DNA from: Gammaproteobacteria bacterium | GTDB lineage: Bacteria > Pseudomonadota > Gammaproteobacteria > Xanthomonadales > Wenzhouxiangellaceae | Assembly: GCA_018819105.1 (NCBI GenBank) | Contig: JAHJQV010000050.1 | Span: 1 to 56,867 of the forward strand | DNA length: 56,867 bases | Direction of reading: 5' to 3' | In this document: piece after piece, positions 39,180 to 46,443 of the stretch | Layout: each line of letters opens with the position of its first letter | Position numbering within the stretch: the stretch's first letter is position 1 | The notes under the pieces: generated by a model | Databases searched by the model: none | What the model was told of the DNA's origin: nothing | Seen by the model: the letters and a program-made list of their open reading frames with translations, nothing else | Translations under genes and position numbers: made by a program

Positions 39180-39815
39180 TCAATGCTTCACCCAGTCCAC
39201 CAGCGGATGCCATTCGCTCCAGTCCTGGCGGCACTGGTAGTAGGGCAGCTCAGCAACGCCCAGACCGGCTTCCATGGCGCGGATGTAGTTCACCGATTCA
39301 CGCAGGTGGCCAACGAAGGGAGCTTTGAACTGGTCGATGAAACCGATCAGTTCGCGATAGATAATCGTCCAGCTTTTGACCCGGTTGGCGATCAGGCCGA
39401 TTTCGCATTGCGAGCGGCTGGCCTTGCGCAGGCGGAACAGTTGATCCAGATAACGCCAGCCGCTGCGCATGTCGATCGGTGACGGCAAAAGCGGCACGAT
39501 GATCTTGTCGCAGTAAGCCAGCAGCCGCTCCAGCTCACGGGCGTTGATGGCAGCCGGCGAGTCGATGATCAGGTAGTCACAATGCGCCGGCACTGCCGGT
39601 GGCCAGCGGCGCGCTGCGAGCAGTTCGATGTAGGGATTGTCTGCCAGGCGCAGGCTGTGCCATTCGGCGCTGGATTGCTGCACATCCAGATCGGCCAGCG
39701 CAACGTCGGCCTCATAGGCCAGCCAGGCCGCCAGTGAAGTGGCAATGGTGGTCTTGCCGCAGCCGCCCTTGGGATTGACCACGGCGATTTTGCGGGTGCT
39801 GGCCGCGCGCTTCAT
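39180..39815 (-). CDS. Orphan ParA/MinD-family ATPase
   Basis: 211 residues. Deviant Walker A motif KGGCGKTT at 16-23, Walker B-like LIIDSP near residue 85, and a C-terminal part with GLIANRVKSWTIIY. Short ParA-like proteins without a partner parB occur on many chromosomes, where some position protein cargo; here there is no parB or parS visible. Its ATG follows directly after the stop of a small lipoprotein gene, which itself follows a thioesterase gene, so the three form an operon. Whether the lipoprotein is a functional partner is unknown. Confidence 0.85.
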   Translation of the reverse strand: MKRAASTRKIAVVNPKGGCGKTTIATSLAAWLAYEADVALADLDVQQSSAEWHSLRLADNPYIELLAARRWPPAVPAHCDYLIIDSPAAINARELERLLAYCDKIIVPLLPSPIDMRSGWRYLDQLFRLRKASRSQCEIGLIANRVKSWTIIYRELIGFIDQFKAPFVGHLRESVNYIRAMEAGLGVAELPYYQCRQDWSEWHPLVDWVKH

Positions 39816-40259
39816 TTACGGCGCACTGCCCAGATCCGGCAGGCCGGAATGCAGTCGCCACACGCCTGGCGGGTCATGCCATTTCCAGTTTTGATAGTAT
39901 AAAACAGTGCGTTCCCTCGCGGTCCGAAGATTGAACAGCTTCAGTTCCACCACCTGCCGGAAGCCCTGCTCGTCGTCGTCGGCGACCACCGAGCGCACGT
40001 CATAGCTGGATACCTTGTACTGGCGCAACCGGTTCATCTCCAGTGAGGTGATCGGGTTTTCCTTGAGATAGTCGGAATCGATGAAATTGAGCAGACCACC
40101 GTATTCGCTGAAGCGCAGCATGGTCTGGAAATTGTTCAGGGTCTCGTCCTGTTTCTTGCTCTTGTCGTTCATCGGACAGCCGATCAGCAGCAGGCACAGG
40201 CCAGCGGCCATCAGGGCCCGGATGCAGCCGGCAACTCGGTGGTCAGTCATGCGATGCAT
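39816..40259 (-). CDS. Small lipoprotein of unknown function
   Basis: About 147 residues. The N-terminus is a lipoprotein signal ending LLLIGC (lipidated Cys about residue 28). The mature protein (LNNFQTMLRFSEYGGLLNFID, then ITSLEMNRLRQYKVSSYDVRS and VVELKLFNLRTARERTVLYYQ) looks like a small alpha/beta domain; I do not recognise the family. The start at 40257-40259 has AGGAG ten bases upstream; an ATG three codons earlier overlaps the thioesterase stop as ATGA but would be one base from that site. The stop is immediately followed by the ParA-like ATG. Confidence 0.7.
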   Translation of the reverse strand: MHRMTDHRVAGCIRALMAAGLCLLLIGCPMNDKSKKQDETLNNFQTMLRFSEYGGLLNFIDSDYLKENPITSLEMNRLRQYKVSSYDVRSVVADDDEQGFRQVVELKLFNLRTARERTVLYYQNWKWHDPPGVWRLHSGLPDLGSAP

Positions 40260-40264
40260 TCGTT

Positions 40265-40777
40265 TCATGCTCCTTTCAAAGTGGCATAATGGCCGGTCAT
40301 GGCTGCTGCCAGACTACCATCTGCCAGCCTGATCTCACAACTCAGCGACAATCTGGCACGATCGCGCCTGGCCATGGCCTGCTGATATTTTTGCCATGCC
40401 GGCGCGGACGGCCCGGCGCAGCGGCAGCGCAGTGGCTCATACACCGGCTGCTGATAACTGTGTTCGGCAGCGGCGATGACGATGTCACGTGCCAGGCCGA
40501 TGCGGCGATTGGCCAGCCACAGCCAGCCCCAGCCGGCCAGTGTCATGAGACTGGCGCTGGCACCGCCAAATGCGCTGCCCTTGTCGTTGATGTTGGGCGC
40601 CAGCGGAGCCTGCAGCATCAAGCTGGCATGATCTGGCAGCGTGACCTGCAACTGCATGGCGGCGGCAAGCGGAATGTTGTGCAGCAGAAAGGCCTGCAGC
40701 TCGGCCGCGTCGGCAGCGCTGAAACCCGGCATCTCGGTCTGGTCATCGGCGACAAAGGTGGAGAACGGCTTGGACAT
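40265..40777 (-). CDS. YiiD C-terminal-domain type thioesterase (hotdog fold)
   Basis: About 170 residues. Resembles the thioesterase domain at the C-terminus of YiiD: FLLHNIPLAAAMQLQV, then LAPNINDKGSAFGGASASLMTLAGWGWLWL, where the Asn/Asp and the long helix form the hotdog active site. It probably hydrolyses an acyl-CoA or acyl-carrier thioester; the substrate is unknown. I chose the ATG at 40775-40777; two more in-frame ATGs (40787-40789, 40793-40795) lie upstream, and longer extensions would overlap the divergent MFS gene. First gene of the operon with the lipoprotein and ParA-like ATPase. Confidence 0.8.
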   Translation of the reverse strand: MSKPFSTFVADDQTEMPGFSAADAAELQAFLLHNIPLAAAMQLQVTLPDHASLMLQAPLAPNINDKGSAFGGASASLMTLAGWGWLWLANRRIGLARDIVIAAAEHSYQQPVYEPLRCRCAGPSAPAWQKYQQAMARRDRARLSLSCEIRLADGSLAAAMTGHYATLKGA

Positions 40778-40821
40778 CAACAGATCCATGTACATCAGAC
40801 ATTGAATTATACCCGGCACGC

Positions 40822-42138
40822 ATGAAAACCGATCAACAGCACAGCGCAAACCCGGCCTCCACACAGGCCTCGATCATGGCACGCGCGCTGATTCCGCGTG
40901 AGATGCTCAGTTGGGCGCTGATCTCGGTCACGCTGGGCGCGGTTGAAGGCGGTCTGCTCGGGGTGCTGGTCAAGACCAGCTACAGCGGCACCACATCGCC
41001 GTTGCTGATCAACCTGGCCGTGGCCGTGGTCTCCGGTGCGCCGGCATTTGCCAATCTGATCAGCTTCTGGTTCGCCAGCTGGGCGCGTGGTCGCGACAAG
41101 GTCAGACTGCTGTCACAGCTGATGTTTGCGAGCGCCTGCTGTGTGCTATTGATTGCTGCCGCACCGCGCTCGCTACCGGGACTGCTGCTGCTGATGCTGG
41201 CCAGCGTCGCCGCGCGCATGCTGTGGGCGGCCACCATCACTCTGCGCGCCACGGTCTGGCGTGCCAACTTCCCGCGCCATGTGCGTGCGCGCATCACCGG
41301 ACAGATGACCACCCTGTCATCGCTGCTGATCGCTGCCAGCTCCGCCGTGCTCGGAGCGCTGCTGGATCAGCATGCCCTGCTTGCCCGGCTGCTGTGGCTG
41401 CTCACCGCCCTGTCCGGCTTTGCCGCCGCCATGGTCTACCGGCGCGGCCGCATCCGTCGTCATCAGCACATACTCAAACTGGAACGACAGGTGGTGGACA
41501 GCGATGGCAGCAGTCATCTGTGGCAGCGTTTTCTGGCTGTGCTGCGCGATGACTTTGCCTTTCGTCGTTACATGCAGGCAATGTTCGTGTTCGGCACTGG
41601 TAATCTGATGGTGACCGCACCGCTGATCATCCTGCTTAACGAGCAATTTGGTCTGGAGCGGCTGCAGCAGGTGCTGATCACCACCTCGATTCCTCTGCTG
41701 CTGCTGGCGGTGTCGGTGCCGTTCTGGGCCCGGCTGCTGGACGGGCAGCACATCATTCCCTACCGTGCCCGGCAAAGCTGGGGCTTTGTGCTGGCGATCG
41801 GCTTTTTTGCCGCTGCCTGCATGTTCGATGCCGGCTGGCTGCTGTGGGCCGGCGGTGGCATGCTGGGCATCGCCTATGGCGGCGGCGTGCTGGGCTGGAA
41901 CCTGGGCCACAACGACTTTTCCAGCGACCACAGCTCCGAGCTTTACATGGGCGTGCATGTCACGCTGACCGGTCTGCGCGGCCTGATCATGCCGGCGGTT
42001 GGCGTGCTCATTTATGAACTGCTGGAAGCCTGGCAGCCCGGCTGGGGACGTTACAGTCTGCTGGTCCCACTGGTGCTGTCCACCGCCGGTGCCTGCTGGT
42101 TTGTGCTCATGGCCAGACAGCAGTCGAAGCCTTCCTGA
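40822..42138 (+). CDS. Major facilitator superfamily permease
   Basis: 438 residues with about twelve hydrophobic segments arranged in two halves, split by a charged central loop (YRRGRIRRHQHILKLERQVVDSDG). ISFWFASWARGRDKVR after the second to third helix is the MFS motif A-like loop. No specific transporter subfamily could be named, so the substrate is unknown; drug or metabolite export are both possible. It starts 44 bases from the divergent thioesterase gene. It is followed after 88 bases by an ArsR-type regulator with its own promoter, so it is probably a separate transcript. Confidence 0.85.
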   Translation: MKTDQQHSANPASTQASIMARALIPREMLSWALISVTLGAVEGGLLGVLVKTSYSGTTSPLLINLAVAVVSGAPAFANLISFWFASWARGRDKVRLLSQLMFASACCVLLIAAAPRSLPGLLLLMLASVAARMLWAATITLRATVWRANFPRHVRARITGQMTTLSSLLIAASSAVLGALLDQHALLARLLWLLTALSGFAAAMVYRRGRIRRHQHILKLERQVVDSDGSSHLWQRFLAVLRDDFAFRRYMQAMFVFGTGNLMVTAPLIILLNEQFGLERLQQVLITTSIPLLLLAVSVPFWARLLDGQHIIPYRARQSWGFVLAIGFFAAACMFDAGWLLWAGGGMLGIAYGGGVLGWNLGHNDFSSDHSSELYMGVHVTLTGLRGLIMPAVGVLIYELLEAWQPGWGRYSLLVPLVLSTAGACWFVLMARQQSKPS

Positions 42139-42190
42139 CCAGCGTTACCCAGCGTCTGACCGGCAATACTGCCATCTGTCACGTTCCTGC

Positions 42191-42219
42191 TTGACATCAT
42201 TTAGATAGTTAGCTAAACT
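42191..42219 (+). promoter_or_regulatory. sdpR-like promoter with palindromic ArsR-type operator
   Basis: -35 TTGACA (42191-42196), 17-base spacer, -10 TAAACT (42214-42219). The spacer and -10 are covered by TTAGATAGTTAGCTAA (42201-42216), an inverted repeat of form TTAG-N-TA-N2-TA-N-CTAA, extended by one more base pair on each side. The ATG of the regulator follows the -10 by seven bases, so the message should be leaderless. A repressor bound here would block polymerase directly. Confidence 0.85.
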
Positions 42220-42226
42220 TCTAATT

Positions 42227-42565
42227 ATGAGCAAGGTCTTCAAGGCACTGTCCGATCCAACCCGCCGCCGGGTGCTGCAACTGCTGCGCCGCGGCCCGCT
42301 GAGTGCCGGCGATCTGGCCGCACATTTTGATGTCTCCAAGCCGACCATGTCGGTGCACTTCAATGTGCTCAAGGATGCCGACCTGGTGCATGCCGAGAAG
42401 CATGGCAATTCCATCGTCTACTCGCTGAAGATGTCGGTGCTGGAGGAAGCGCTGATGGGCTTTGCCCAGACCTTGGGCATACAGGCGCACAGCATTGAAG
42501 CCGCCAGCAACGCTGAGCTGAACCCCGAACGGCCCCAAGCAGACAATAAGGAATCGCAGTCATGA
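42227..42565 (+). CDS. ArsR/SdpR-type winged-helix autorepressor
   Basis: 112 residues. Winged helix of the ArsR family, closest in pattern to SdpR: VFKALSDPTRRRVLQLLRRGPLSAGDLAAHF, then VSKPTMSVHFNVLKDADLVHAEKHGNSIVYSL. No ELCVCDL-type metal site is present, so it is not a metal sensor of the ArsR/SmtB type. It overlaps the start of an SdpI-like membrane protein by four bases (ATGA), reproducing the sdpRI pair, in which SdpI binding of a signal peptide draws SdpR to the membrane. No ribosome binding site is seen, in keeping with the leaderless transcript. Confidence 0.88.
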   Translation: MSKVFKALSDPTRRRVLQLLRRGPLSAGDLAAHFDVSKPTMSVHFNVLKDADLVHAEKHGNSIVYSLKMSVLEEALMGFAQTLGIQAHSIEAASNAELNPERPQADNKESQS

Positions 42566-43149
42566 ACCCGAATCATTATCCATTCATCTGGCACCGGCTT
42601 GCAGTACAGGCGCTGATACTCGCTGGCCTTGTGCTGGGTGTGCTGTTGTGGCGCCTGCGCCCGGAACAGTCGCTGACCTGGCTTACCGGCATGCTCACTC
42701 TGCCGGTGTGCTGGGGCATGCTGCGGGTGCTGGGCGCGCTGGGTGAGAATCAGTCCGTATTCAGCCGCCAGCAACTTTACAACGCGCTGGTGGTGGCCGG
42801 CTTGATGGTTGTGGGCGCGCTGCTCGCGGTTACCATGACCACACTGGAATGGCTGCCGGAAAACTGGTCGGACCGCTATGGCATGCTGATCAGTGCGCTG
42901 GTGCTGGTGGTGATCGGCAATGGCCTGCCGAAAAAGATTGAACCCGGTTGCTCACGCAGCCGTGGTCAGGCCCTGCAGCGTCTGTTCGGCTGGACTTTTG
43001 TCGTCGGCGGGCTGCTACTGGCGGCGCTTTGGCTGTCGCCATTGAGCATGCACATTGCCCGCCCGCTCAGCATGCTGCTGTATGGGCTGATGCTGGCCAG
43101 TTGTGTGATCGGCTACCTGCGGATCAGGGCAAGCGACCGCAATGCATGA
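42562..43149 (+). CDS. SdpI-like integral membrane protein
   Basis: 195 residues with about six hydrophobic segments. It resembles SdpI/YhfL-type membrane proteins through the loop IGNGLPKKIEPGCS preceding a helix, and through its pairing with an SdpR-type repressor. In Bacillus SdpI gives immunity to the SdpC killing peptide and signals to SdpR; proteobacterial versions are mostly uncharacterised. Translation is coupled to the repressor. I see no sdpABC-like toxin genes in the window, so any inducing signal would come from elsewhere. Confidence 0.78.
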   Translation: MNPNHYPFIWHRLAVQALILAGLVLGVLLWRLRPEQSLTWLTGMLTLPVCWGMLRVLGALGENQSVFSRQQLYNALVVAGLMVVGALLAVTMTTLEWLPENWSDRYGMLISALVLVVIGNGLPKKIEPGCSRSRGQALQRLFGWTFVVGGLLLAALWLSPLSMHIARPLSMLLYGLMLASCVIGYLRIRASDRNA

Positions 43150-43189
43150 GCGATTATACCTTGCCTGTCGATACTGCTGAGAGCGACGC

Positions 43190-43573
43190 CTAGCCCGCAT
43201 TTCGCCACTGCAACCAGCCCATACAGCCGACCAGCGCCGCCACCAGCAGCGCGGCACTGATACCGGCCGAGGTGTTGATCCACCAGCCGGTAGCTATCAG
43301 CAGCAGTGTTGCCACCACCCAGAGCAGATCCCCAATGGAGAAGAATCTGACCAGCCCTGCTTGCGGTGCTTGTTGCCGTGCCGTGACAGCCAGTCCGACA
43401 CCGTTGGCGATCAGGCCCGCGCCCAGCACAACGATAAACCAGACCGGTGCGGTCTTCTCATTTGCCAAAAACATTGCCGTCGGCGCAGGCAGACTGATGA
43501 ACAGCAGCCCGAAGCCGATACAACTGGCGGCATTGAGCAGCAAAACCGATTGCAATCCAAAGGTCGAACGCAT
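43190..43573 (-). CDS. Small four-helix membrane protein of unknown function
   Basis: 127 residues with four hydrophobic segments (LQSVLLLNAASCIGFGLLFI, WFIVVLGAGLIANGVGLAV, IGDLLWVVATLLLIATGWW, ISAALLVAALVGCMGWL). No family recognised; the pattern resembles small membrane proteins often paired with MarR regulators. AGGAG stands seven bases before the ATG at 43571-43573. It is divergent from a marR-type gene with only 55 bases between the start codons, and a palindrome lies there, so the regulator probably controls it. Inner-membrane location expected. Confidence 0.78.
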   Translation of the reverse strand: MRSTFGLQSVLLLNAASCIGFGLLFISLPAPTAMFLANEKTAPVWFIVVLGAGLIANGVGLAVTARQQAPQAGLVRFFSIGDLLWVVATLLLIATGWWINTSAGISAALLVAALVGCMGWLQWRNAG

Positions 43574-43593
43574 TGTAATCTCCTCGTGTAAAC

Positions 43594-43605
43594 TGTGTTG
43601 ACACA
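43594..43605. promoter_or_regulatory. Palindrome between membrane-protein gene and marR
   Basis: TGTGT-TG-ACACA, a 12-base inverted repeat centred 24 bases before the marR start and about 26 bases before the membrane-protein start. It contains a TTGACA (43598-43603) that could be a -35, though I see no good -10 at the right distance. Likely the operator of the divergent MarR. Confidence 0.5.
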
Positions 43606-43628
43606 TAGAATACTGATTTGAAAACAGC

Positions 43629-44111
43629 ATGTCAACCAGGTTTACACGACGTGGCACACCCTTGGTCGAAAGCCAGTCCCTGGCACTGGTGCAGACCGCA
43701 CGCAATCTCAGCGACAGGTTTGTCGAACTGCTGGCCAGCCAGCTGGCGCAACGCGGTTATCGTGAGGCCACGCCGGCAGCACTGAACTTTCTGGGCGCGC
43801 TGGAATGCGGTGACAACCACGCCGCCGAAATCGCCCGACGCATCGGTGTTTCCAGGCAGTTTGTGGCTCGTGAGGTCAGGCGTTTCTGCGCCCTGGGCTA
43901 TCTGCAGCAGCGCCCCGGACATGGCAAGCAGATCATCATCAGCTTTACCGATCGCGGCGAGCAGCTGATGGCCGATGCCCGCAGTCTGCTGGCGCAGATT
44001 GACGACCTCATCGCCACCGGCACCAGTACGAGCTGCGTGCAGGATTGTGTGGATTTGATGCAGCAGATTGATACGGCATTGCGGCAGTCAAGCTGGGAGA
44101 CTGGCAAGTGA
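43629..44111 (+). CDS. MarR family transcriptional regulator
   Basis: 160 residues. Winged HTH of the MarR type: ALNFLGALECGDNHAAEIARRIGVSRQFVAREVRRFCALGYLQQRPG, followed by the wing (KQIIISFTDRGEQLMADA) and a C-terminal dimerisation helix. Two cysteines at SCVQDC near the C-terminus might be redox-active. It is divergent from a small membrane-protein gene with a palindrome between them, so autoregulation and control of that gene are likely. A GTGACGG/CCGTCAC hairpin covers its stop (44108-44124), with a second weak ACCTG/CAGGT stem plus TTTT after it (44123-44140). Confidence 0.88.
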   Translation: MSTRFTRRGTPLVESQSLALVQTARNLSDRFVELLASQLAQRGYREATPAALNFLGALECGDNHAAEIARRIGVSRQFVAREVRRFCALGYLQQRPGHGKQIIISFTDRGEQLMADARSLLAQIDDLIATGTSTSCVQDCVDLMQQIDTALRQSSWETGK

Positions 44112-44148
44112 CGGCGGCCGTCACCTGCCGAACAGGTTTTACTGGATA

Positions 44149-45012
44149 TCAGCGCTTGCGGATGCGCACATCACCACTGAAGGTGTTGGCATCGATTCTG
44201 GCGTCACCGCCACTGCGCTCGAAGTCGTTGTAGACATCGCCACTGAAGCTGCTGCTGTCCAGTTCGAATCGGCTGTCTGCCGGCAGCGTCAACACCACAT
44301 TGCCGCTGTGGGCATTGAGCTTGACCCTGGCATCGGTGGCCAGACTGAACTCGAACTCCATGTCGCCGGACACCGACTGGGAGGTCAGATCAGACACTGC
44401 ACCTGCTCGCAGCGCGACGTCTCCGGATACCGTCTCGACCCGTATGCGGCCGGCCAAACCCTCAAGGCGGCTGTCGCCACTGACGGTGTTCAATTCCAGC
44501 GCACTGTCACTGCCGTTGAACCTCACATCGCCGCTGACTGATTTCAAGCGCAACTCACCGGCTGCTGCGCTGCCGCGGATCTCGCCGCTGACGGTGGTCA
44601 CCGACAATTCTTTTCCGTCCAGCCCGCTGAGCTCAAAATCACCACTGACCGAGGTCAATCTGGCCATGGCAGCATGCGGCAGCATCAGCTTGAGGTCGGT
44701 GCTCTCGCGGCTGCCGCCACCAAACCAGCCGCGATCCTGGTGCGGTTCAATCTTGACCCGCCATTCACCGGCATCACCATCGATACTCAGTTCATCTTCC
44801 TCATGGCCCAGGGTACCGGTGAGCTGAAAGCGGTTCTGATCCCAGCCTTCTACGACGACGTCTCCAGACACCAGCGACAGCTTGAATCTGCCATCGGGAT
44901 TCATGTCACGCTGCTCATCAATATCCTGTTGCGCCAGCAGTGGTGCTGTCACCAGCATGGCTGTCAACAGCGCAGCGCCAGCGGTAAAGTGATTGGTTTT
45001 ATGGTTGCTCAT
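44149..45012 (-). CDS. DUF4097 family exported beta-repeat protein
   Basis: 287 residues. Signal peptide (FTAGAALLTAMLVTAPLLAQ) then a right-handed beta-repeat domain in which a short strand-turn unit containing VSGD or FSGD recurs about ten times (for example LKSVSGDVRF, LNTVSGDSRL, VETVSGDVAL). DUF4097 proteins are often encoded with ECF sigma or PspC-like envelope-stress genes; no enzyme activity is known. GGAGA lies about seven bases before the ATG at 45010-45012. It is the third gene after an ECF sigma factor and its anti-sigma, so it is probably part of that regulon. Periplasmic or outer-membrane location expected. Confidence 0.88.
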   Translation of the reverse strand: MSNHKTNHFTAGAALLTAMLVTAPLLAQQDIDEQRDMNPDGRFKLSLVSGDVVVEGWDQNRFQLTGTLGHEEDELSIDGDAGEWRVKIEPHQDRGWFGGGSRESTDLKLMLPHAAMARLTSVSGDFELSGLDGKELSVTTVSGEIRGSAAAGELRLKSVSGDVRFNGSDSALELNTVSGDSRLEGLAGRIRVETVSGDVALRAGAVSDLTSQSVSGDMEFEFSLATDARVKLNAHSGNVVLTLPADSRFELDSSSFSGDVYNDFERSGGDARIDANTFSGDVRIRKR

Positions 45013-45145
45013 GTTCTGTCTCCGTGGTTGTGTCTGATTGACTTGCAAGCTTGGATGCCAGCAGGCCGGCAAACGTTTACAACCGCCTGGTAAAAAAACG
45101 TTTGCGGCCCGCTGGGACGTCTCTGCCGCTGTCACAGGGTGGTGG

Positions 45146-45745
45146 TTACTGTATGTGCACGGCGAACATGTTCAGCCGTGAGCGCTGCAGGCTGCCAAGC
45201 TGCTGCCACAGGTTCTGATTGTCGGGTTGCCGGCTCAGCGCCTGCTGCAGCTGCTGCTCGGCCAGTTCGTACTCCTGCAGGCCGGCCTGCAGGTCGGCAT
45301 CGGCCATCGCTGCAGGCAATGTCTCCAGGCTTGCCGTGGTCTCCATCTGCATGCCTTGCAACAGGTTCTGGGCTGCCCGCTGCTGCGCATTGGCTGGCGA
45401 CTGATTGCCTGGCACAGGGTCGGCAGTTGTGCCAACTTCGACCAGCGGATCGGACAGCATGGACAGTGGTCCCGGCAACTGCTGCCAGACCACGGCCGCC
45501 AGCACTGCCAGCACCAGCACTGCTGCCAGCGCCTGGGGCCAGTGCCACCAATGGCTGCTGTGCCCGGACTGAATCGGCTCCGGTGACTGCACCAGGCCGG
45601 CGGCAATCTCTGGCCACAGGTCACGCGCCGGGGTGATCTCCTGCGGCAGCGCCTGCAGGCGACTTTGTAGCGCTCTGGGCAGCGCTCTGGGCAGCGCTTT
45701 GGGCAGTGCCGTATCGGCGGCTTCGTGATGTTTTGGATCAGACAT
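45146..45745 (-). CDS. Membrane anti-sigma factor
   Basis: 199 residues. A cytoplasmic N-terminal part of about 80 residues, one membrane helix (WPQALAAVLVLAVLAAVVW) and a periplasmic C-terminal part rich in Gln and Leu that looks helical. Overall this is the plan of an anti-sigma factor, and it overlaps the end of an ECF sigma gene by eight bases. No HxxxCxxC zinc motif is present. The N-terminus carries a small tandem repeat (ALPKALPRALPRAL). AGGAGG stands nine bases before the ATG. Signal input would be from the periplasm. Confidence 0.8.
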   Translation of the reverse strand: MSDPKHHEAADTALPKALPRALPRALQSRLQALPQEITPARDLWPEIAAGLVQSPEPIQSGHSSHWWHWPQALAAVLVLAVLAAVVWQQLPGPLSMLSDPLVEVGTTADPVPGNQSPANAQQRAAQNLLQGMQMETTASLETLPAAMADADLQAGLQEYELAEQQLQQALSRQPDNQNLWQQLGSLQRSRLNMFAVHIQ

Positions 45746-46328
45746 GTGTGTTGACCTCCTGGCCCTGATTGTTGACGGCCAGATCCTGTTGTAAATGTTG
45801 CTGCATAAGATTGCGCGCACGGTTCAACTGGGCGCGTGATGTGCCTGCGGCCATGCCACTCATGCTGGCAATTTCGACATGGCTGTAACCATGCAACTCG
45901 TGCAGCACCAGCACCAGCCTGGCCCGTGGTGGCAGGCTGGTGATGGCAGCTTCAAGATCATGATCGGCGTGCGTCTCGCCGGCTGCCACCGCCACGTCCT
46001 CATTGGCCATGGGGTCACTGAGCTGACGCAGCCGGGCACTGCCGCGACGACGCTCGGCCAGCACGATGTTGACCGCCAGTCGATGCAGCCAGGTGGTGAG
46101 CGCGGACTCGCCACGAAATTCGCCGAGATTGCGCCACGCCTGCACAAAGGTGTCCTGCAGCACATCTTCGGCCCAGTGAACGTCGTTGCCACACAGACGC
46201 CAGCACAACGCATAAATGCGCGCATGATAACGACGAAACAGCTGCTCGAACGCGCTCTGGTCGCCAGCACTGCTGGCAGCGATCAGATCCAGATCCGTGG
46301 CTTGCTGATTGACGGCAACTGTGCCCAT
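45738..46328 (-). CDS. ECF subfamily RNA polymerase sigma factor
   Basis: 196 residues. Region 2 (FEQLFRRYHARIYALCWRLCGN, WAEDVLQDTFVQAWRNLGEFRGESALTTWLHRLAVNIV) and region 4 (LPPRARLVLVLHELHGYSHVEIASMSGMAAGTSRAQLNRAR) are both complete, as in RpoE-type ECF factors. It is followed by the anti-sigma gene and then the DUF4097 gene; the three form a typical cell-envelope stress cassette. Only a weak AAGG lies before the ATG at 46326-46328. A small open frame ends four bases upstream on the same strand but overlaps the receptor gene and is not convincing. Confidence 0.92.
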   Translation of the reverse strand: MGTVAVNQQATDLDLIAASSAGDQSAFEQLFRRYHARIYALCWRLCGNDVHWAEDVLQDTFVQAWRNLGEFRGESALTTWLHRLAVNIVLAERRRGSARLRQLSDPMANEDVAVAAGETHADHDLEAAITSLPPRARLVLVLHELHGYSHVEIASMSGMAAGTSRAQLNRARNLMQQHLQQDLAVNNQGQEVNTHV

Positions 46329-46443
46329 GATTCATTGCCTTTTTCTGCGCATGCACTCTATGATGGCTGCCGTCATGATATCGTTTAAATTGCTGCCATC
46401 TGAGCCGTCGCACAAGCTGCTGCTGGTGCCCATGCCCTGGTTC

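Noticed and set aside
43186-43202. Match to the end of the 184-bp element (CCTAGCCCGCATT)
   Set aside because: Only 13 bases agree and they form the last codons and stop of the membrane-protein gene; no partner end is found.
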